A DNA stretch of 64,000 bases, from NCBI RefSeq assembly GCF_014879935.1, contig NZ_JACSRD010000123.1, positions 154,852-218,851 of the forward strand, in the 5' to 3' direction. This DNA is from Prosthecobacter sp. (GTDB lineage Bacteria; Verrucomicrobiota; Verrucomicrobiia; Verrucomicrobiales; Verrucomicrobiaceae). Numbering within the stretch: position 1 is the stretch's first letter; each line of letters starts with the position of its first letter. This document shows positions 8,438 to 17,441 of the stretch, piece by piece. Under the pieces are notes generated by a model. That model was not told the DNA's origin. It made no database searches and was given only the letters and a program-made list of their open reading frames with translations. The translations under genes and the position numbers were made by a program.

Positions 8438-9829
8438 ATGTCTCTCGAAGACACCCTTTATCCGCTGCTGAAACTCTACGAGGCAGCGCCGCAACCGGTC
8501 AAATCGGTCGTGGGACGAGTTTACCGGACCATTCCGGCCACACTGCGGCATGGCAGGGCCTATGAGCGGTTCCGTCAGGAAGCCCAGGCGGTGGAAGCGT
8601 GGGATGAGGACAGAATCCGTCGTTACCAGATCCATGCGCTGCGTGAATCGCTCCTCGCAGCGGCAAAAGCACCGTTTTACGCGGAGCGTTTTGCTGAACG
8701 CGGCCTGGATCCCGCCAGCTTTGAGTGCCTGGAGCAACTGGCAGATTATCCGCTGCTCACCAAGCAGGACCTGCTGCAGCATCGTGAGCAGATGGTGAAT
8801 CCCGAGTTTGATGCGAGGCATCGGCTTTACATCACCACGGGCGGTTCGAGCGGTGTGCCGGTTGGCTTTTATCTGCACAAAGGCGTGAGCCGTCCAAAGG
8901 AGCAGGCCTATCTGGAGGCGCAGTGGTCACGACGTGGCTACCAGCCCGGTGATCGCGTGGCCGTGATCCGCGGCGGCGTCACCTCCAGCCGCGCGGCCGG
9001 CCGCATCAGTTACTACGACGCCACACGGAACTGGCTCATCCTGTCCTCGTATCACCTCACACCGGAACGACTGCCGGAGTATGTGGCCGCGCTGAATCGT
9101 TTTCGGCCGCAACATCTCCATGCCTACCCCAGCGCGGCGCTCATGCTTGCGCGTGCAATGGAGCAGACCGGCACGAAGCTCGATTTCCCGATCACTTCCA
9201 TGCTCTGCGGTTCGGAAAAGCTCACGGCGGAGTCCCAGCACTTCCTGGAGCAGTTCTTCCACACCCGCGTGTTTCATTGGTATGGCCACAGCGAGCGTGT
9301 CGTGCTCGCCGCACAGAGTCGCAGCTCGAATCAACTGCACTTCTGGCCCACCTATGGCTTCGTCGAGTTCGGAGAACCAGATGCCGATGGCAATCGCGAG
9401 ATCATCGGCACCTCGTTTCACAATCACGTCATGCCGCTGATCCGGTATCGCACCGGAGATCTGGCAAAAATGACGAATGACGAATGCGGAATGACGAATG
9501 CCGTGGTTTCAGAGGTCGTGGGTCGTGATTACGAGTTCCTCATCAGCGCCACCGGCCGCCGCATCTCTCTCACGGCCATCAACATGCACGATGATCTCTT
9601 CGAGGGGCTTTTGGCGGTACAGTTCGTCCAAGAACGCGAAGGTGAGGTCGAATGCCGCTTTCAAGCCGGTCCTCGATGGCAAAACTCCCGCCAGGAACTC
9701 ATGCGTGCCGGTTTGCTGGCCAAGCTGGGAGATGATTTTATTCTCACGCTGCGTGAAGTGGGTGAAGTGGAGAAGACCAGCGCCGGGAAGCACAAGTGGC
9801 TGGTGAGCTTTCTGAAACCATCATTTTGA
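8438..9829 (+). CDS. PaaK/CapK-like adenylate-forming enzyme
   Basis: A 463-residue member of the phenylacetate-CoA ligase/CapK branch of adenylate-forming enzymes. The phosphate-binding loop is YITTGGSSGVPVGF; the AMP-binding segments YGHSERV and RYRTGDLA are present. CapK-type members are common in capsule and exopolysaccharide loci, where they probably activate an acyl group for sugar or lipid modification. I chose the ATG at 8438 over an in-frame TTG at 8402. After GDLA there is an inserted tandem repeat (9470-9500) coding for about 11 extra residues. The next gene begins 5 bp after the stop. Confidence 0.85.
   Translation: MSLEDTLYPLLKLYEAAPQPVKSVVGRVYRTIPATLRHGRAYERFRQEAQAVEAWDEDRIRRYQIHALRESLLAAAKAPFYAERFAERGLDPASFECLEQLADYPLLTKQDLLQHREQMVNPEFDARHRLYITTGGSSGVPVGFYLHKGVSRPKEQAYLEAQWSRRGYQPGDRVAVIRGGVTSSRAAGRISYYDATRNWLILSSYHLTPERLPEYVAALNRFRPQHLHAYPSAALMLARAMEQTGTKLDFPITSMLCGSEKLTAESQHFLEQFFHTRVFHWYGHSERVVLAAQSRSSNQLHFWPTYGFVEFGEPDADGNREIIGTSFHNHVMPLIRYRTGDLAKMTNDECGMTNAVVSEVVGRDYEFLISATGRRISLTAINMHDDLFEGLLAVQFVQEREGEVECRFQAGPRWQNSRQELMRAGLLAKLGDDFILTLREVGEVEKTSAGKHKWLVSFLKPSF
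9470..9500 (+). repeat. In-frame tandem ATGACGAATG-type repeat in the PaaK-like gene
   Basis: Thirty-one bases made of repeats of atgacgaatg/gaatgcgga interrupt the coding sequence directly after the RTGDLA motif and are read in frame as about 11 residues (345-355). A reverse-complement relative of the same unit lies at 30944-30968, inside the signal peptide of another gene. Confidence 0.7.
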
Positions 9830-9834
9830 AACTC

Positions 9835-11997
9835 ATGCGACAACTCGCCCAATACCAGGACGGACGGCTTGAACTTCAGGACGTGCCTGCTCCCGTGCCA
9901 CCTCCAGGCGGAATCCTGGTGCGGACGACGTGTTCAGTGATTTCGCCAGGGACGGAGCGGATGAAGGTGGAGCAGGCGCGGATGTCGCTGCTGCAAAAGG
10001 CGAAAGCGCGCCCGGATCAGGTGAAGAAGGTGCTCGATACAGCGAAGACACTGGGCTGGAAGGCTGCGATGGAGAAGGTGCGAAACCGTCTCGAATCGCC
10101 CACCCCGTTGGGTTACTCGGCGGCGGGTGTGGTGGCGGCGGTGGATGAACTGAACACGCGTTTCCGCGTGGGAGATCGTGTCGCCTGCGGCGGGGCCGAG
10201 TGTGCACATCATGCGGAGATGATCGCGGTGCCAGACTTGCTTGCGGCTCCAATTCCCGAAGGAGTGGAGGACTGGCAGGCGGCTTACACGACGCTGGCCT
10301 CGATTTCGATGGAGGCTGTGCGCCAAAGCGGTGCGCGCCTCGGTGAACGTGTGCTGGTGATGGGCCAGGGGCTCGTGGGCCTGCTGGCAACGAGCCTTCT
10401 CAAGGCCTCTGGCGCACGCGTGATGGCCGCCGACTTCGTCGCGTCCCGATTGGACGTTTCCAGGCAGATGGGGGCTGAACGCGTGGTGAACCCGGGGCAA
10501 TCAAAGCTCGAAGACGAGGTGCGTGACTGGACCGGCGGCCACGGCGTGGACGCGGTGTTGCTTTGTGTCGGCGGCAAAGGTCGTGAGGCGGCAGATTCGG
10601 CCATCGACTGTCTGCGTGATCGCGGCGTGATGGTGATCGTGGGCATCTACGACGCCGAACTGTCGTGGAAGACGGCCTACATGAAAGACATCCAGGTGCG
10701 CTACTCGCGCAGCTACGGCCCCGGCCGCTACGATCCGCAGTATGAGTGGGGCGGGCAGGATTACCCCATCGGTCATGTGCGCTGGACGGAGAACCGGAAC
10801 TTCGAAGCGTGCCTGGAACTCATGCGCACGGGGCAGCTTGATCTGAAGCCGGTGACCACGAGGCGGGTGCGTTTTGACGAAGTCACCGCCGTGTACGACT
10901 CACTTGAAAGTGAAGTGGGTATCGTGGTCCAGTATGATTTGGCGGCTCGCCGCAGCGTCCTGGAGTGCGCCGGCCCTCCGGCGCTTTCGGACGTCTCGCA
11001 GCCTGCGGGAAGCTCCAGAGGGCTGGAGCACTCCAAAACGCTGTCGCGCATGCCATGCACCAGCCTCGATGTGATCGGTGCCGGGAACTTCGCGCGGACG
11101 ATGCTGCTGCCGCATTTGAAGGGGAAAATCGCCTTCGGAACCATCGTGAACGCCACCGGCCTCTCCGCACGGCATGTGAAGGAGAAGTTTAGCTTTGCCG
11201 ACGCTGGGACCGACGCTGCGAAGGTGCTGGGAGCTTCGGGCGGAGCGGTTTCGATCAGCACGCGCCATCATCTGCATGCGGCCCAGGTGCTGCTGGCGCT
11301 GCAAAGCGGGAAACAGGTGTTCGTGGAGAAACCACTGTGCCTCACGCGTGAGGAACTGGCGGAGATCGACGAGGCGATGACGAAAACGAGCGGCAGCGTG
11401 ATGGTGGGATTCAACCGGCGCTTTGCCCCGGCCACGGCTGCGATGATGGAAGTGCTGAAATCGGTTTCCGGACCGAAGACACTGGCCTTCCACGTGAACG
11501 CCGGTGTGCTGGCACCGGATCACTGGTATGCGAACGTCGCCGAGAGCGGCGGACGTGTGCTGGGCGAGGCCTGCCACTTCTTCGATTTCGCCTGCCACGT
11601 GCTCGGCAGGCCGGTTCAGGTGACGGCGCAGACCATCGGCCGGCCGAAGGTGCCTGATTCGGTGACGGCGCAGCTCGAATTCGCGGATGGATCGTCCGCA
11701 CAATTGATCTACTCAGCGGAGGGCGATTCCGCGTTTGCGAAAGAGTCGTTCCGAGTGTTCGCAAACGGCCTTGTCGTTGAATGCGAGAACTTCATGACGC
11801 TCTCCATCTTCCAGAAACGGAAGAAGTCGGTGATGAAATTCAGCTCCAAAGGTCATGCGGAGGAAATGGCCGCGTGGCTGGCTTATTTGAAGGCGGGCGC
11901 TGAGCATCCTCTCCCCTACGAGCAGTCGCGCCAGAGCATGCGGCTGACGTTTGCGGCTCTGGATTCCATCCGCGAGGCACGAAGCATCTCACTGTGA
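9835..11997 (+). CDS. Bi-domain oxidoreductase (zinc-type MDR + Gfo/Idh/MocA)
   Basis: A 720-residue fusion. Residues 1 to about 370 form a medium-chain alcohol/threonine-type dehydrogenase with the cofactor-binding RVLVMGQGLVGLLA. Residues from about 410 form a Gfo/Idh/MocA oxidoreductase with VIGAGNFA (Rossmann glycines), the EKPLCLT catalytic motif and a GEACHFFDF segment. Such fusions occur next to heparinase II/III genes in polysaccharide loci and probably oxidise or epimerise sugar units. The linker between the domains (about residues 371-405) is encoded by a palindromic repeat (10946-11049). I chose the ATG at 9835, 5 bp after the previous stop. It overlaps the next start by one base. 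Confidence 0.9.
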   Translation: MRQLAQYQDGRLELQDVPAPVPPPGGILVRTTCSVISPGTERMKVEQARMSLLQKAKARPDQVKKVLDTAKTLGWKAAMEKVRNRLESPTPLGYSAAGVVAAVDELNTRFRVGDRVACGGAECAHHAEMIAVPDLLAAPIPEGVEDWQAAYTTLASISMEAVRQSGARLGERVLVMGQGLVGLLATSLLKASGARVMAADFVASRLDVSRQMGAERVVNPGQSKLEDEVRDWTGGHGVDAVLLCVGGKGREAADSAIDCLRDRGVMVIVGIYDAELSWKTAYMKDIQVRYSRSYGPGRYDPQYEWGGQDYPIGHVRWTENRNFEACLELMRTGQLDLKPVTTRRVRFDEVTAVYDSLESEVGIVVQYDLAARRSVLECAGPPALSDVSQPAGSSRGLEHSKTLSRMPCTSLDVIGAGNFARTMLLPHLKGKIAFGTIVNATGLSARHVKEKFSFADAGTDAAKVLGASGGAVSISTRHHLHAAQVLLALQSGKQVFVEKPLCLTREELAEIDEAMTKTSGSVMVGFNRRFAPATAAMMEVLKSVSGPKTLAFHVNAGVLAPDHWYANVAESGGRVLGEACHFFDFACHVLGRPVQVTAQTIGRPKVPDSVTAQLEFADGSSAQLIYSAEGDSAFAKESFRVFANGLVVECENFMTLSIFQKRKKSVMKFSSKGHAEEMAAWLAYLKAGAEHPLPYEQSRQSMRLTFAALDSIREARSISL
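10946..11049. repeat. 104-bp palindromic element, copy 1, read in frame
   Basis: The ends are imperfect inverted repeats (GCAGCGTCCTGGAGTGC on the left; GCACTCCAAAACGCTGTCGC on the right). Inside is a perfect hairpin, GCGCCGG-CCCT-CCGGCGC (10967-10984), and a second one around AGCTCCAGAGGGCTGGAG. The same element occurs at 49187-49289. It has no stop codon in the host frame and supplies the linker between the two domains of the fused oxidoreductase. Confidence 0.85.
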
Positions 11998-13841
11998 TGA
12001 AACTGGGCCAGAAGGCTTCGTGGTATGCGCAGCGATTGCGCGCCATGAGCGTCGGCGAGATCGGCCGCCGTGTGATCGAGCGCTGGGGACGTGCTGCCGA
12101 GCCGGCGAAGCTGAAAAAGCTCTCGCGAAGCCCCTGGGACGGCACTTTCACCGATTTCCCAAAGCTGCCCTGGCGTGAACGCGTCCCGCAGGAGCTGCGC
12201 AAACAACTGGCGGCGGATGCGGAACGGCTGGTCCGTGGTGAATGGGAGCTGTTCGGCTGGCGCAGCATCGAGGTCGGCGCACCGCCGTGCTGGCATCGTG
12301 ATGCGACGCTTGGAGTGGTGATTGACCCCGAAGTTCCGGCGCGGAAGCTCGATCATCGTCATCTGGAGCATGGCGCTGACGCACGCGCCATCTGGGAGAT
12401 CAACCGCTGGTCGGAAATGACGCGCATGGCCATGCACAGCGCGTTGAATGGCGACGTGCATGCCATCCGCGTGGCGCAGCTGTGGCTGGAGGACTGGTGT
12501 GACCGCAACCGGCCCGGACACGGCATCAACTGGACCAGCCCGCTCGAAGCCGCGCTGCGGTTGATGAACTTCTGCTGGTTCGACGCGCTGGTGCGCGGCT
12601 GCAACGACCCGGAACTGGCCCGCCGCCAGGATGAACTGACCGCGCGGATCGTTCCTGTGCATGCCTGGTGGATCTGGCGGCGGAGATCGTTCGGATCGTC
12701 AGCGAACAATCACCTGATTGGAGAACTGGCCGCGTTGGTGATGGCGATCACGCGCTGGCCGGCGCTCGCACGCATGACGAGTTCCGTGATGCACGTGCGG
12801 GAGCTGCTCGAACGCGATTTTTTGCGGCAGTTCGCCACGGATGGCGGCAACCAGGAGCAGGCGCTGCATTATCATCTCTTCGCATGGGAGATGGGCTGGC
12901 ATGCAGCGGCGGCCGTCGGCGGCTTGGGAGGCGAGGTGCCCGACAGAATGAGGAAAGCGGCGCAATTTTTCATCGATGTCGCCGAGACTTCGGAGCCATG
13001 GGACTACGGCGATTCGGACGATGCGCAGGTACTGCCGCTGGCGCTGAAACGATGCCGGGCTGTGGGGGAATTTCGCGGCTGGCTGCTGAACAAGCCCGAG
13101 GGAGCGAGCCTGCGCTTCTGGATGGGAGCGCCGCCCGCAGGACTGAAGGCAACGGCACGCAGCACGTGGCACAGGTATGTCGAAAGCGGCCAGGCGGTGT
13201 GGCGTGACGCCCGCTGGACGGTGCGGGCAGACGCGTCTCCGCTGGGATTTGGCGCCATGGCGGCACATGGCCACCTCGACGCGCTGCATGTCTCGCTGTG
13301 GTTCGAGCAACATGCCCTCGTCGTCGATCCCGGCACCGGCGCCTACTACAGCGATCCCGCTTTGCGCGCACAACTGGCCTCGTGGGAGGCGCATAACGGA
13401 CCCGTTCCGCTGTGTGGCCGCACCACACCGCGACGCATGGGCGCGTTTCTGTGGGCCGATCATCACGACCGCCCGGCGGTGGAAATCAGCGATGACATTT
13501 GCGTGATGCGACTCGCCCACGAAGGCGGACCGGTCCAGCGGGCCGTGTGCGCGGCGCAGGGCCAGGTGGAGATCTGCGACAACGTGGGCGACGCCCAGGA
13601 GCATGTGGTGACATGGCAGCTCGCTCCCGGCTGGACCATCGAAAAGACCGGCGGCCAGGCATTCGTTTGCAGTCACGAGGAGGGCTTGCGTGTCCAGGGC
13701 CTCTTCAACGGCGACGCGATCAGCGGCTGGGAGACGGTGGAACGCGAGGTGTCCCCCCATTTCCGCGAGCTGACCCGTTCGCTGGCTGTGAGAATCATCT
13801 TCAAAGGCACTCTGACAACTCTCTGGAGCAAGGCCGGATGA
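11997..13841 (+). CDS. Heparinase II/III family protein (polysaccharide lyase-like)
   Basis: A 614-residue protein. The first 380 residues are an alpha-toroid (NWTSPLEAALRLMNF, SSANNHLIGELAAL) and the rest is the beta-sandwich of heparinase II/III enzymes, with HGHLDALHVSLW holding the conserved histidines and VVDPGTGAYYS following. Such enzymes cleave uronic-acid polysaccharides by beta-elimination; inside synthesis loci they may trim or edit the exported chain. No clear signal peptide is seen. The ATG at 11997 overlaps the previous stop by one base. A strong terminator follows at 13870-13898, closing the cluster. Confidence 0.88.
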   Translation: MKLGQKASWYAQRLRAMSVGEIGRRVIERWGRAAEPAKLKKLSRSPWDGTFTDFPKLPWRERVPQELRKQLAADAERLVRGEWELFGWRSIEVGAPPCWHRDATLGVVIDPEVPARKLDHRHLEHGADARAIWEINRWSEMTRMAMHSALNGDVHAIRVAQLWLEDWCDRNRPGHGINWTSPLEAALRLMNFCWFDALVRGCNDPELARRQDELTARIVPVHAWWIWRRRSFGSSANNHLIGELAALVMAITRWPALARMTSSVMHVRELLERDFLRQFATDGGNQEQALHYHLFAWEMGWHAAAAVGGLGGEVPDRMRKAAQFFIDVAETSEPWDYGDSDDAQVLPLALKRCRAVGEFRGWLLNKPEGASLRFWMGAPPAGLKATARSTWHRYVESGQAVWRDARWTVRADASPLGFGAMAAHGHLDALHVSLWFEQHALVVDPGTGAYYSDPALRAQLASWEAHNGPVPLCGRTTPRRMGAFLWADHHDRPAVEISDDICVMRLAHEGGPVQRAVCAAQGQVEICDNVGDAQEHVVTWQLAPGWTIEKTGGQAFVCSHEEGLRVQGLFNGDAISGWETVEREVSPHFRELTRSLAVRIIFKGTLTTLWSKAG

Positions 13842-13869
13842 CAGGCCCGACATGGAAGGACTGATGCGA

Positions 13870-13898
13870 GGCGCGGGAAAAGGTTCCCGCGCCTTTTT
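13870..13898 (+). terminator. Rho-independent terminator after the heparinase gene
   Basis: A perfect 10-bp stem (13870-13879 with 13884-13893, GGCGCGGGAA/TTCCCGCGCC), a 4-base loop and a run of five T (13894-13898), 29 bp past the heparinase stop. Confidence 0.9.
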
Positions 13899-13928
13899 CG
13901 TGCCGTCGTTCATGACAACGCACAGTCT

Positions 13929-13959
13929 TTGACAGGCGCGGGCGGCCGGCACGTAGATG
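13929..13959 (+). promoter_or_regulatory. Candidate sigma70-type promoter of the small secreted gene
   Basis: TTGACA at 13929-13934 and TAGATG at 13954-13959, separated by 19 bp. This is longer than ideal and the -10 lies only 5 bases before the ATG at 13965, so the transcript would have almost no leader. Confidence 0.35.
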
Positions 13960-13964
13960 CAGCC

Positions 13965-14426
13965 ATGAACCGCCCTCTATGCTGCGTATTCTTCGTCCAG
14001 ATGCTGTGCGCTGGCAGTTTGCCGGCTCAACGAGCGGACCCGATCGGGCACAAGCGCCTCGCCCAGGCTCACGCCTACGCGGCCAACGCCGAGGCCCTCG
14101 CCAATGGCGGGGCGGAATTCCCGCACAAGCGACGACTGGACGCCGCCAACAAGCTCGAAAACACCGTGTTGCGCCATGAGCTGAAGATCATGGTCGAGGT
14201 GGTGCGGGTGAAGTTCACCTCCATCCAGCTCGAACCGGTGCAGAACAATGTGCTCGCCCACATCCGCATGATCCGGCACCAACTGACCAACGACAAGGTG
14301 GATCGCTCGCTGGAGGACATGCGGAAAACCATCCGGAAACACCGCAATAACGAAAAGAAATACAGCCCGACGCGGGATCTGCAGGATCAGGTGGAGGCCA
14401 TCAACGCGGTGCTCCGTTCGCAATAG
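13965..14426 (+). CDS. Small secreted protein, unknown function
   Basis: A 153-residue protein with a short Sec-type signal sequence (CCVFFVQMLCAGSLPAQ). The mature part is highly charged, mostly alpha-helical by composition and rich in Lys, Arg, Asn and Gln; I recognise no domain. It stands alone between a strong terminator upstream and a convergent gene whose stop is 5 bp away. I chose the ATG at 13965, which gives the clean signal sequence; an upstream start at 13929 would fall on the -35-like box. Confidence 0.6.
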   Translation: MNRPLCCVFFVQMLCAGSLPAQRADPIGHKRLAQAHAYAANAEALANGGAEFPHKRRLDAANKLENTVLRHELKIMVEVVRVKFTSIQLEPVQNNVLAHIRMIRHQLTNDKVDRSLEDMRKTIRKHRNNEKKYSPTRDLQDQVEAINAVLRSQ

Positions 14427-14431
14427 AATCC

Positions 14432-16066
14432 TCAGGGCTTCAATTCCACCGCCTTGTAGCAGCGATGCTCCAGCAGCGAGGGCAGCAGGCCTTTGACCTC
14501 CGGCCGCATGAGATAGGAATGCGTGTACCAATACACGGGCAGCACCGGAGCCTCGTTGAGCATGAGGGTTTCGGCCTCCTTGAGAATCTGCAGGCGCTTC
14601 GCCGCATCGCCTTCGCGGAAGCTCTGGCTGATGAGTTGGTCATAGCGCGGGCTGCTCCAGCCGGTGTTGTTATTGCCGTCACCCGTCTGCCACATGGCCA
14701 GGAAGGTGGAGGGGTCGAGATAGTCGCCCACCCACGCGGCGCGGCAGACATCGTAGTCCAGCTTGCGCTGGGAGTCGAGATTCACGCCCCAGTCCTGGTT
14801 CAGCACTCGCACCGGAATGTTCAGATGCTTCTTCCACATGGCCTGGACGGCCTCGGCCAGCGTGCGGTGCGCCTCGCTGGTGTTGATGAGAATGTCGAAC
14901 ACCGGAAAGCCTTCCCCATCCGGATAACCGGCAGCCGCCAGCAGGCGTTTCGCCTCCGCGGGATCGAAGCGCATGACGTCCGGCGTGTGATAGTCAGCCA
15001 GCGTGCCTGGCGGCGTGAGACCTGTGGCGGGCTTCTGCCCCGCACGCAGGATGTTTCGCGTGATGGACTCACGATCGATCGCCAGTGCGAGCGCACGGCG
15101 CACGTTCACATCGTCAAACGGCTTCCGGGTGACATTGCAGCGGTAGAAATAGACGCTGAGCAGTGGATCGGAGTGGAAGAAGGGAGATTTTTTCTCGCGA
15201 TAGACGGGAATCTTCGCCAGCGGCATCGTGAGCGTGGCGTGGAGCTGCCCGTCGAGAAAGGCACGCTCCTCGGTGGTGTCGCTGACGATCGGGAGAAACA
15301 CAATGCCATTGAGCTTCACGCTGGCGGCGTCCCAGTAGTGTGGATTGCGCTCGACTTCGACATTCTGGTTCACGAGCCAGCTTTTCAGCCTGAAGGTGCC
15401 GTTGCAGACCATGTTGCCGGGACGCGTCCAGCGTGTGTTGCCGCGATCATCGATTTTCCCGTGCTTTTCGATGACGTGCTTCGGCACCGGGAACCACGAG
15501 TAGTGTTTCAGCATGCTCGGCAGGTAAGGGGCCGGGCCTGTGAGCGTCACTTGCAGCGTGTGATCATCCAGCGCCTTCACTCCGACCTGCGTGAAGTCTT
15601 TGAGCTTGCCGGAATGATAGGCCTCGGCGTTGAGCAGCGGGTAAAGCATGGTCGCGTAGTCGGCGCCTAGCTTTGGCGAAAGGATTCGCTGGTAAGCAAA
15701 GAGGAAATCCGCCGTGGTGACGGGCGAACCGTCGCTCCATCGGCCCTGCGGCTGCAGTTTGAATGTCCATGTGGTGAACGTGCCGTCGTGCGTCCAGGAT
15801 TCGGCGGCACCGGGAGCATCGCCGTCCGGATTGCCGGCCGCAGGTGCGATCAGTCCCTCGAATATCGAGTGGAAGATCATGTGCTCCGGCTGTCCGCTGG
15901 CGAGCTGCGGATCCAGCGTGGCGGGCTCCGTGCCATTGCCGAGCAGCAGGATTCCCTTGCGGTTCGCCTCCTCCACCCGCGTTGGCCGGTGCGTGCGCAC
16001 CTGATGAAACCAGGCGATGCCTGCCACGGCGGCGATGAGAATGAGGATGCGGACAAGCCACTGCAT
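14432..16066 (-). CDS. Peptide/oligopeptide ABC transporter substrate-binding protein
   Basis: A 544-residue SBP_bac_5 (OppA/DppA class) protein. The start at 16066 gives an N-terminal hydrophobic anchor or signal (LVRILILIAAVAGIAWF); no lipobox cysteine is visible. Family motifs include GTEPATLDPQLA near the N-terminus, RVRRALALAIDRE-like sequence (VNVRRALALAIDRES) and the ending VLPVYWYTHSYLM. It would capture peptides in the periplasm for the permeases encoded upstream on the same strand. A small secreted-protein gene with its own terminator separates it from the permease genes, so it may be transcribed separately. Confidence 0.92.
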   Translation of the reverse strand: MQWLVRILILIAAVAGIAWFHQVRTHRPTRVEEANRKGILLLGNGTEPATLDPQLASGQPEHMIFHSIFEGLIAPAAGNPDGDAPGAAESWTHDGTFTTWTFKLQPQGRWSDGSPVTTADFLFAYQRILSPKLGADYATMLYPLLNAEAYHSGKLKDFTQVGVKALDDHTLQVTLTGPAPYLPSMLKHYSWFPVPKHVIEKHGKIDDRGNTRWTRPGNMVCNGTFRLKSWLVNQNVEVERNPHYWDAASVKLNGIVFLPIVSDTTEERAFLDGQLHATLTMPLAKIPVYREKKSPFFHSDPLLSVYFYRCNVTRKPFDDVNVRRALALAIDRESITRNILRAGQKPATGLTPPGTLADYHTPDVMRFDPAEAKRLLAAAGYPDGEGFPVFDILINTSEAHRTLAEAVQAMWKKHLNIPVRVLNQDWGVNLDSQRKLDYDVCRAAWVGDYLDPSTFLAMWQTGDGNNNTGWSSPRYDQLISQSFREGDAAKRLQILKEAETLMLNEAPVLPVYWYTHSYLMRPEVKGLLPSLLEHRCYKAVELKP

Positions 16067-16102
16067 GTGACGACCATGACATGCGATGCCCCAGGTGGCA
16101 AC

Positions 16103-16133
16103 AAAACGGCCCCGCCGTGCACTGGCGGGGCCG
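16103..16133 (-). terminator. Rho-independent terminator (minus strand)
   Basis: A perfect 10-bp stem CGGCCCCGCC/GGCGGGGCCG at 16107-16116 and 16124-16133 with a 7-base loop. On the minus strand it is followed by TTTTG. It lies 34 bp past the stop of the small secreted gene and upstream of the substrate-binding protein start. Confidence 0.8.
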
Positions 16134-16166
16134 CGTGGGTTTTTCACGGGTCAGTTTTCGGCGCTG

Positions 16167-16493
16167 CTACCTGCCGAAACCGAAGCTGAAACTGATGCCG
16201 CTGCGCGGAGATCCATAGGAGGGACGATACCCGCTGTGGCCATGATGGTGATGGCCGGAGCTGTAACTCGGACCGCAGCCAGGGCGCTGTGTGGGGAGCG
16301 TGACCCATTGGCCGATGGGGCGACCGCAGCGGTCATATCCGACGATGCGATACTGGGCCACGATCGGAGCGCCCCAGGAGGTGTAACCGACCACACGAGT
16401 GGCGCCATTGTGGCAGGTGTCGGCCTTGGCGGACGAGGGAGCTGCAAAGCCAAGAACAGCAGCCGCAGCGATGACAGAGAAGAGTGTTTTCAT
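16167..16493 (-). CDS. Small secreted His/Gly/Ser-rich protein
   Basis: A 108-residue protein with a clear Sec signal peptide (TLFSVIAAAAVLGFAAPSSA, cleavage near AKA). The mature part has three cysteines and a His-rich patch (GHHHHGH) that could bind metal, and ends in GISFSFGFGR. I know no function for it. It sits between the OppC-like permease gene and the substrate-binding protein gene on the same strand, 72 bp from the former, and has its own terminator. A link to peptide uptake is only suggested by position. Confidence 0.65.
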   Translation of the reverse strand: MKTLFSVIAAAAVLGFAAPSSAKADTCHNGATRVVGYTSWGAPIVAQYRIVGYDRCGRPIGQWVTLPTQRPGCGPSYSSGHHHHGHSGYRPSYGSPRSGISFSFGFGR

Positions 16494-16565
16494 GGAAGAG
16501 TGGAATTGTTTCCGCTCTCTCAGACGAGGTCGCTTTCAGGCTATTCAGCCGCCACGAAATTTTTT

Positions 16566-17441
16566 TCAGGCCTGGTGTTGCGACATCGATTTCGGATCGA
16601 AGGCATCGCGAAGACCATCGCCAAGGAGATTCAATGCGAGCAACGTGGCCGAGAAAAAGAGGCCGGGATAGAGCAGCAGCCACGGATAAGTCTCCATGGA
16701 ACTGGCACCTTCACGAATCAACACCCCCCAGCTCGCATCCGGTGGCTGGATGCCGAGGCCGAGAAAGCTGAGCGCGGCCTCCAGTAACATCACTCCTGGA
16801 ACCGTGAGGCTGGCGTAGATGATCACCGGCCCGGTCACATTCGGAAGCAGGTGTTTCCACACGATGTGCCAGAAACCCGCGCCGCTGGCACGCGCGGCGG
16901 TCACAAACTCGAGATTCTTCAAGGCGAGCACCTGTCCGCGCACCACACGTGCCATGGTGAGCCATTCCACTGCGCCGATGGCGACGAAAATCAGCCAGAA
17001 CTCGCGGCCCACGATCACCATGAGCAGGATGACAAAATTGATGAATGGAAAGGCATACAGGATGTCCACGACGCGCATCATCGCCGCGTCAGCGCGTCCT
17101 CCTGCGAGGCCGGAAATCATGCCATAAAACACACCGATCACTGCCGCGACGGCCGTGGCGAGCAGCCCGACCTCCAACGACACTCGCCCGCCATGCAGGA
17201 TGCGCGTGAGCATGTCCCGCCCGAGCGGATCTGTGCCCAGCCAGTGGCTGAGACTGGGATTCGTGGCCTTCAGCTCGAGATTCTGCTGCGACTGTTCGTA
17301 CGGTGACAGCTCCGGCCCCACGCCGCAGAGGATGACGAGCATCACGATCAATCCCAACGCGCAGGCATTGATGCGGCTGCGCATGAGCCGCCGCCCGGCG
17401 GCACGCATGGGGGAAACGCCAGTCATTGCAGGGCTGCTCAT
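16566..17441 (-). CDS. Peptide ABC transporter permease (OppC/DppC type)
   Basis: A 291-residue inner-membrane permease with about six membrane spans. The N-terminal segment LMRSRINACALGLIVML is typical of OppC, and the EAA loop reads AARASGAGFWHIVWKHLLPN, which docks to the ABC ATPase. The HWLGTDPLGRD segment before the second span is also an OppC hallmark. It forms a heterodimer with the OppB-like protein encoded just upstream (4-bp overlap at 17438-17441). No ATPase gene is present in the cluster, so the ATP-binding subunits must be encoded elsewhere. Confidence 0.92.
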   Translation of the reverse strand: MSSPAMTGVSPMRAAGRRLMRSRINACALGLIVMLVILCGVGPELSPYEQSQQNLELKATNPSLSHWLGTDPLGRDMLTRILHGGRVSLEVGLLATAVAAVIGVFYGMISGLAGGRADAAMMRVVDILYAFPFINFVILLMVIVGREFWLIFVAIGAVEWLTMARVVRGQVLALKNLEFVTAARASGAGFWHIVWKHLLPNVTGPVIIYASLTVPGVMLLEAALSFLGLGIQPPDASWGVLIREGASSMETYPWLLLYPGLFFSATLLALNLLGDGLRDAFDPKSMSQHQA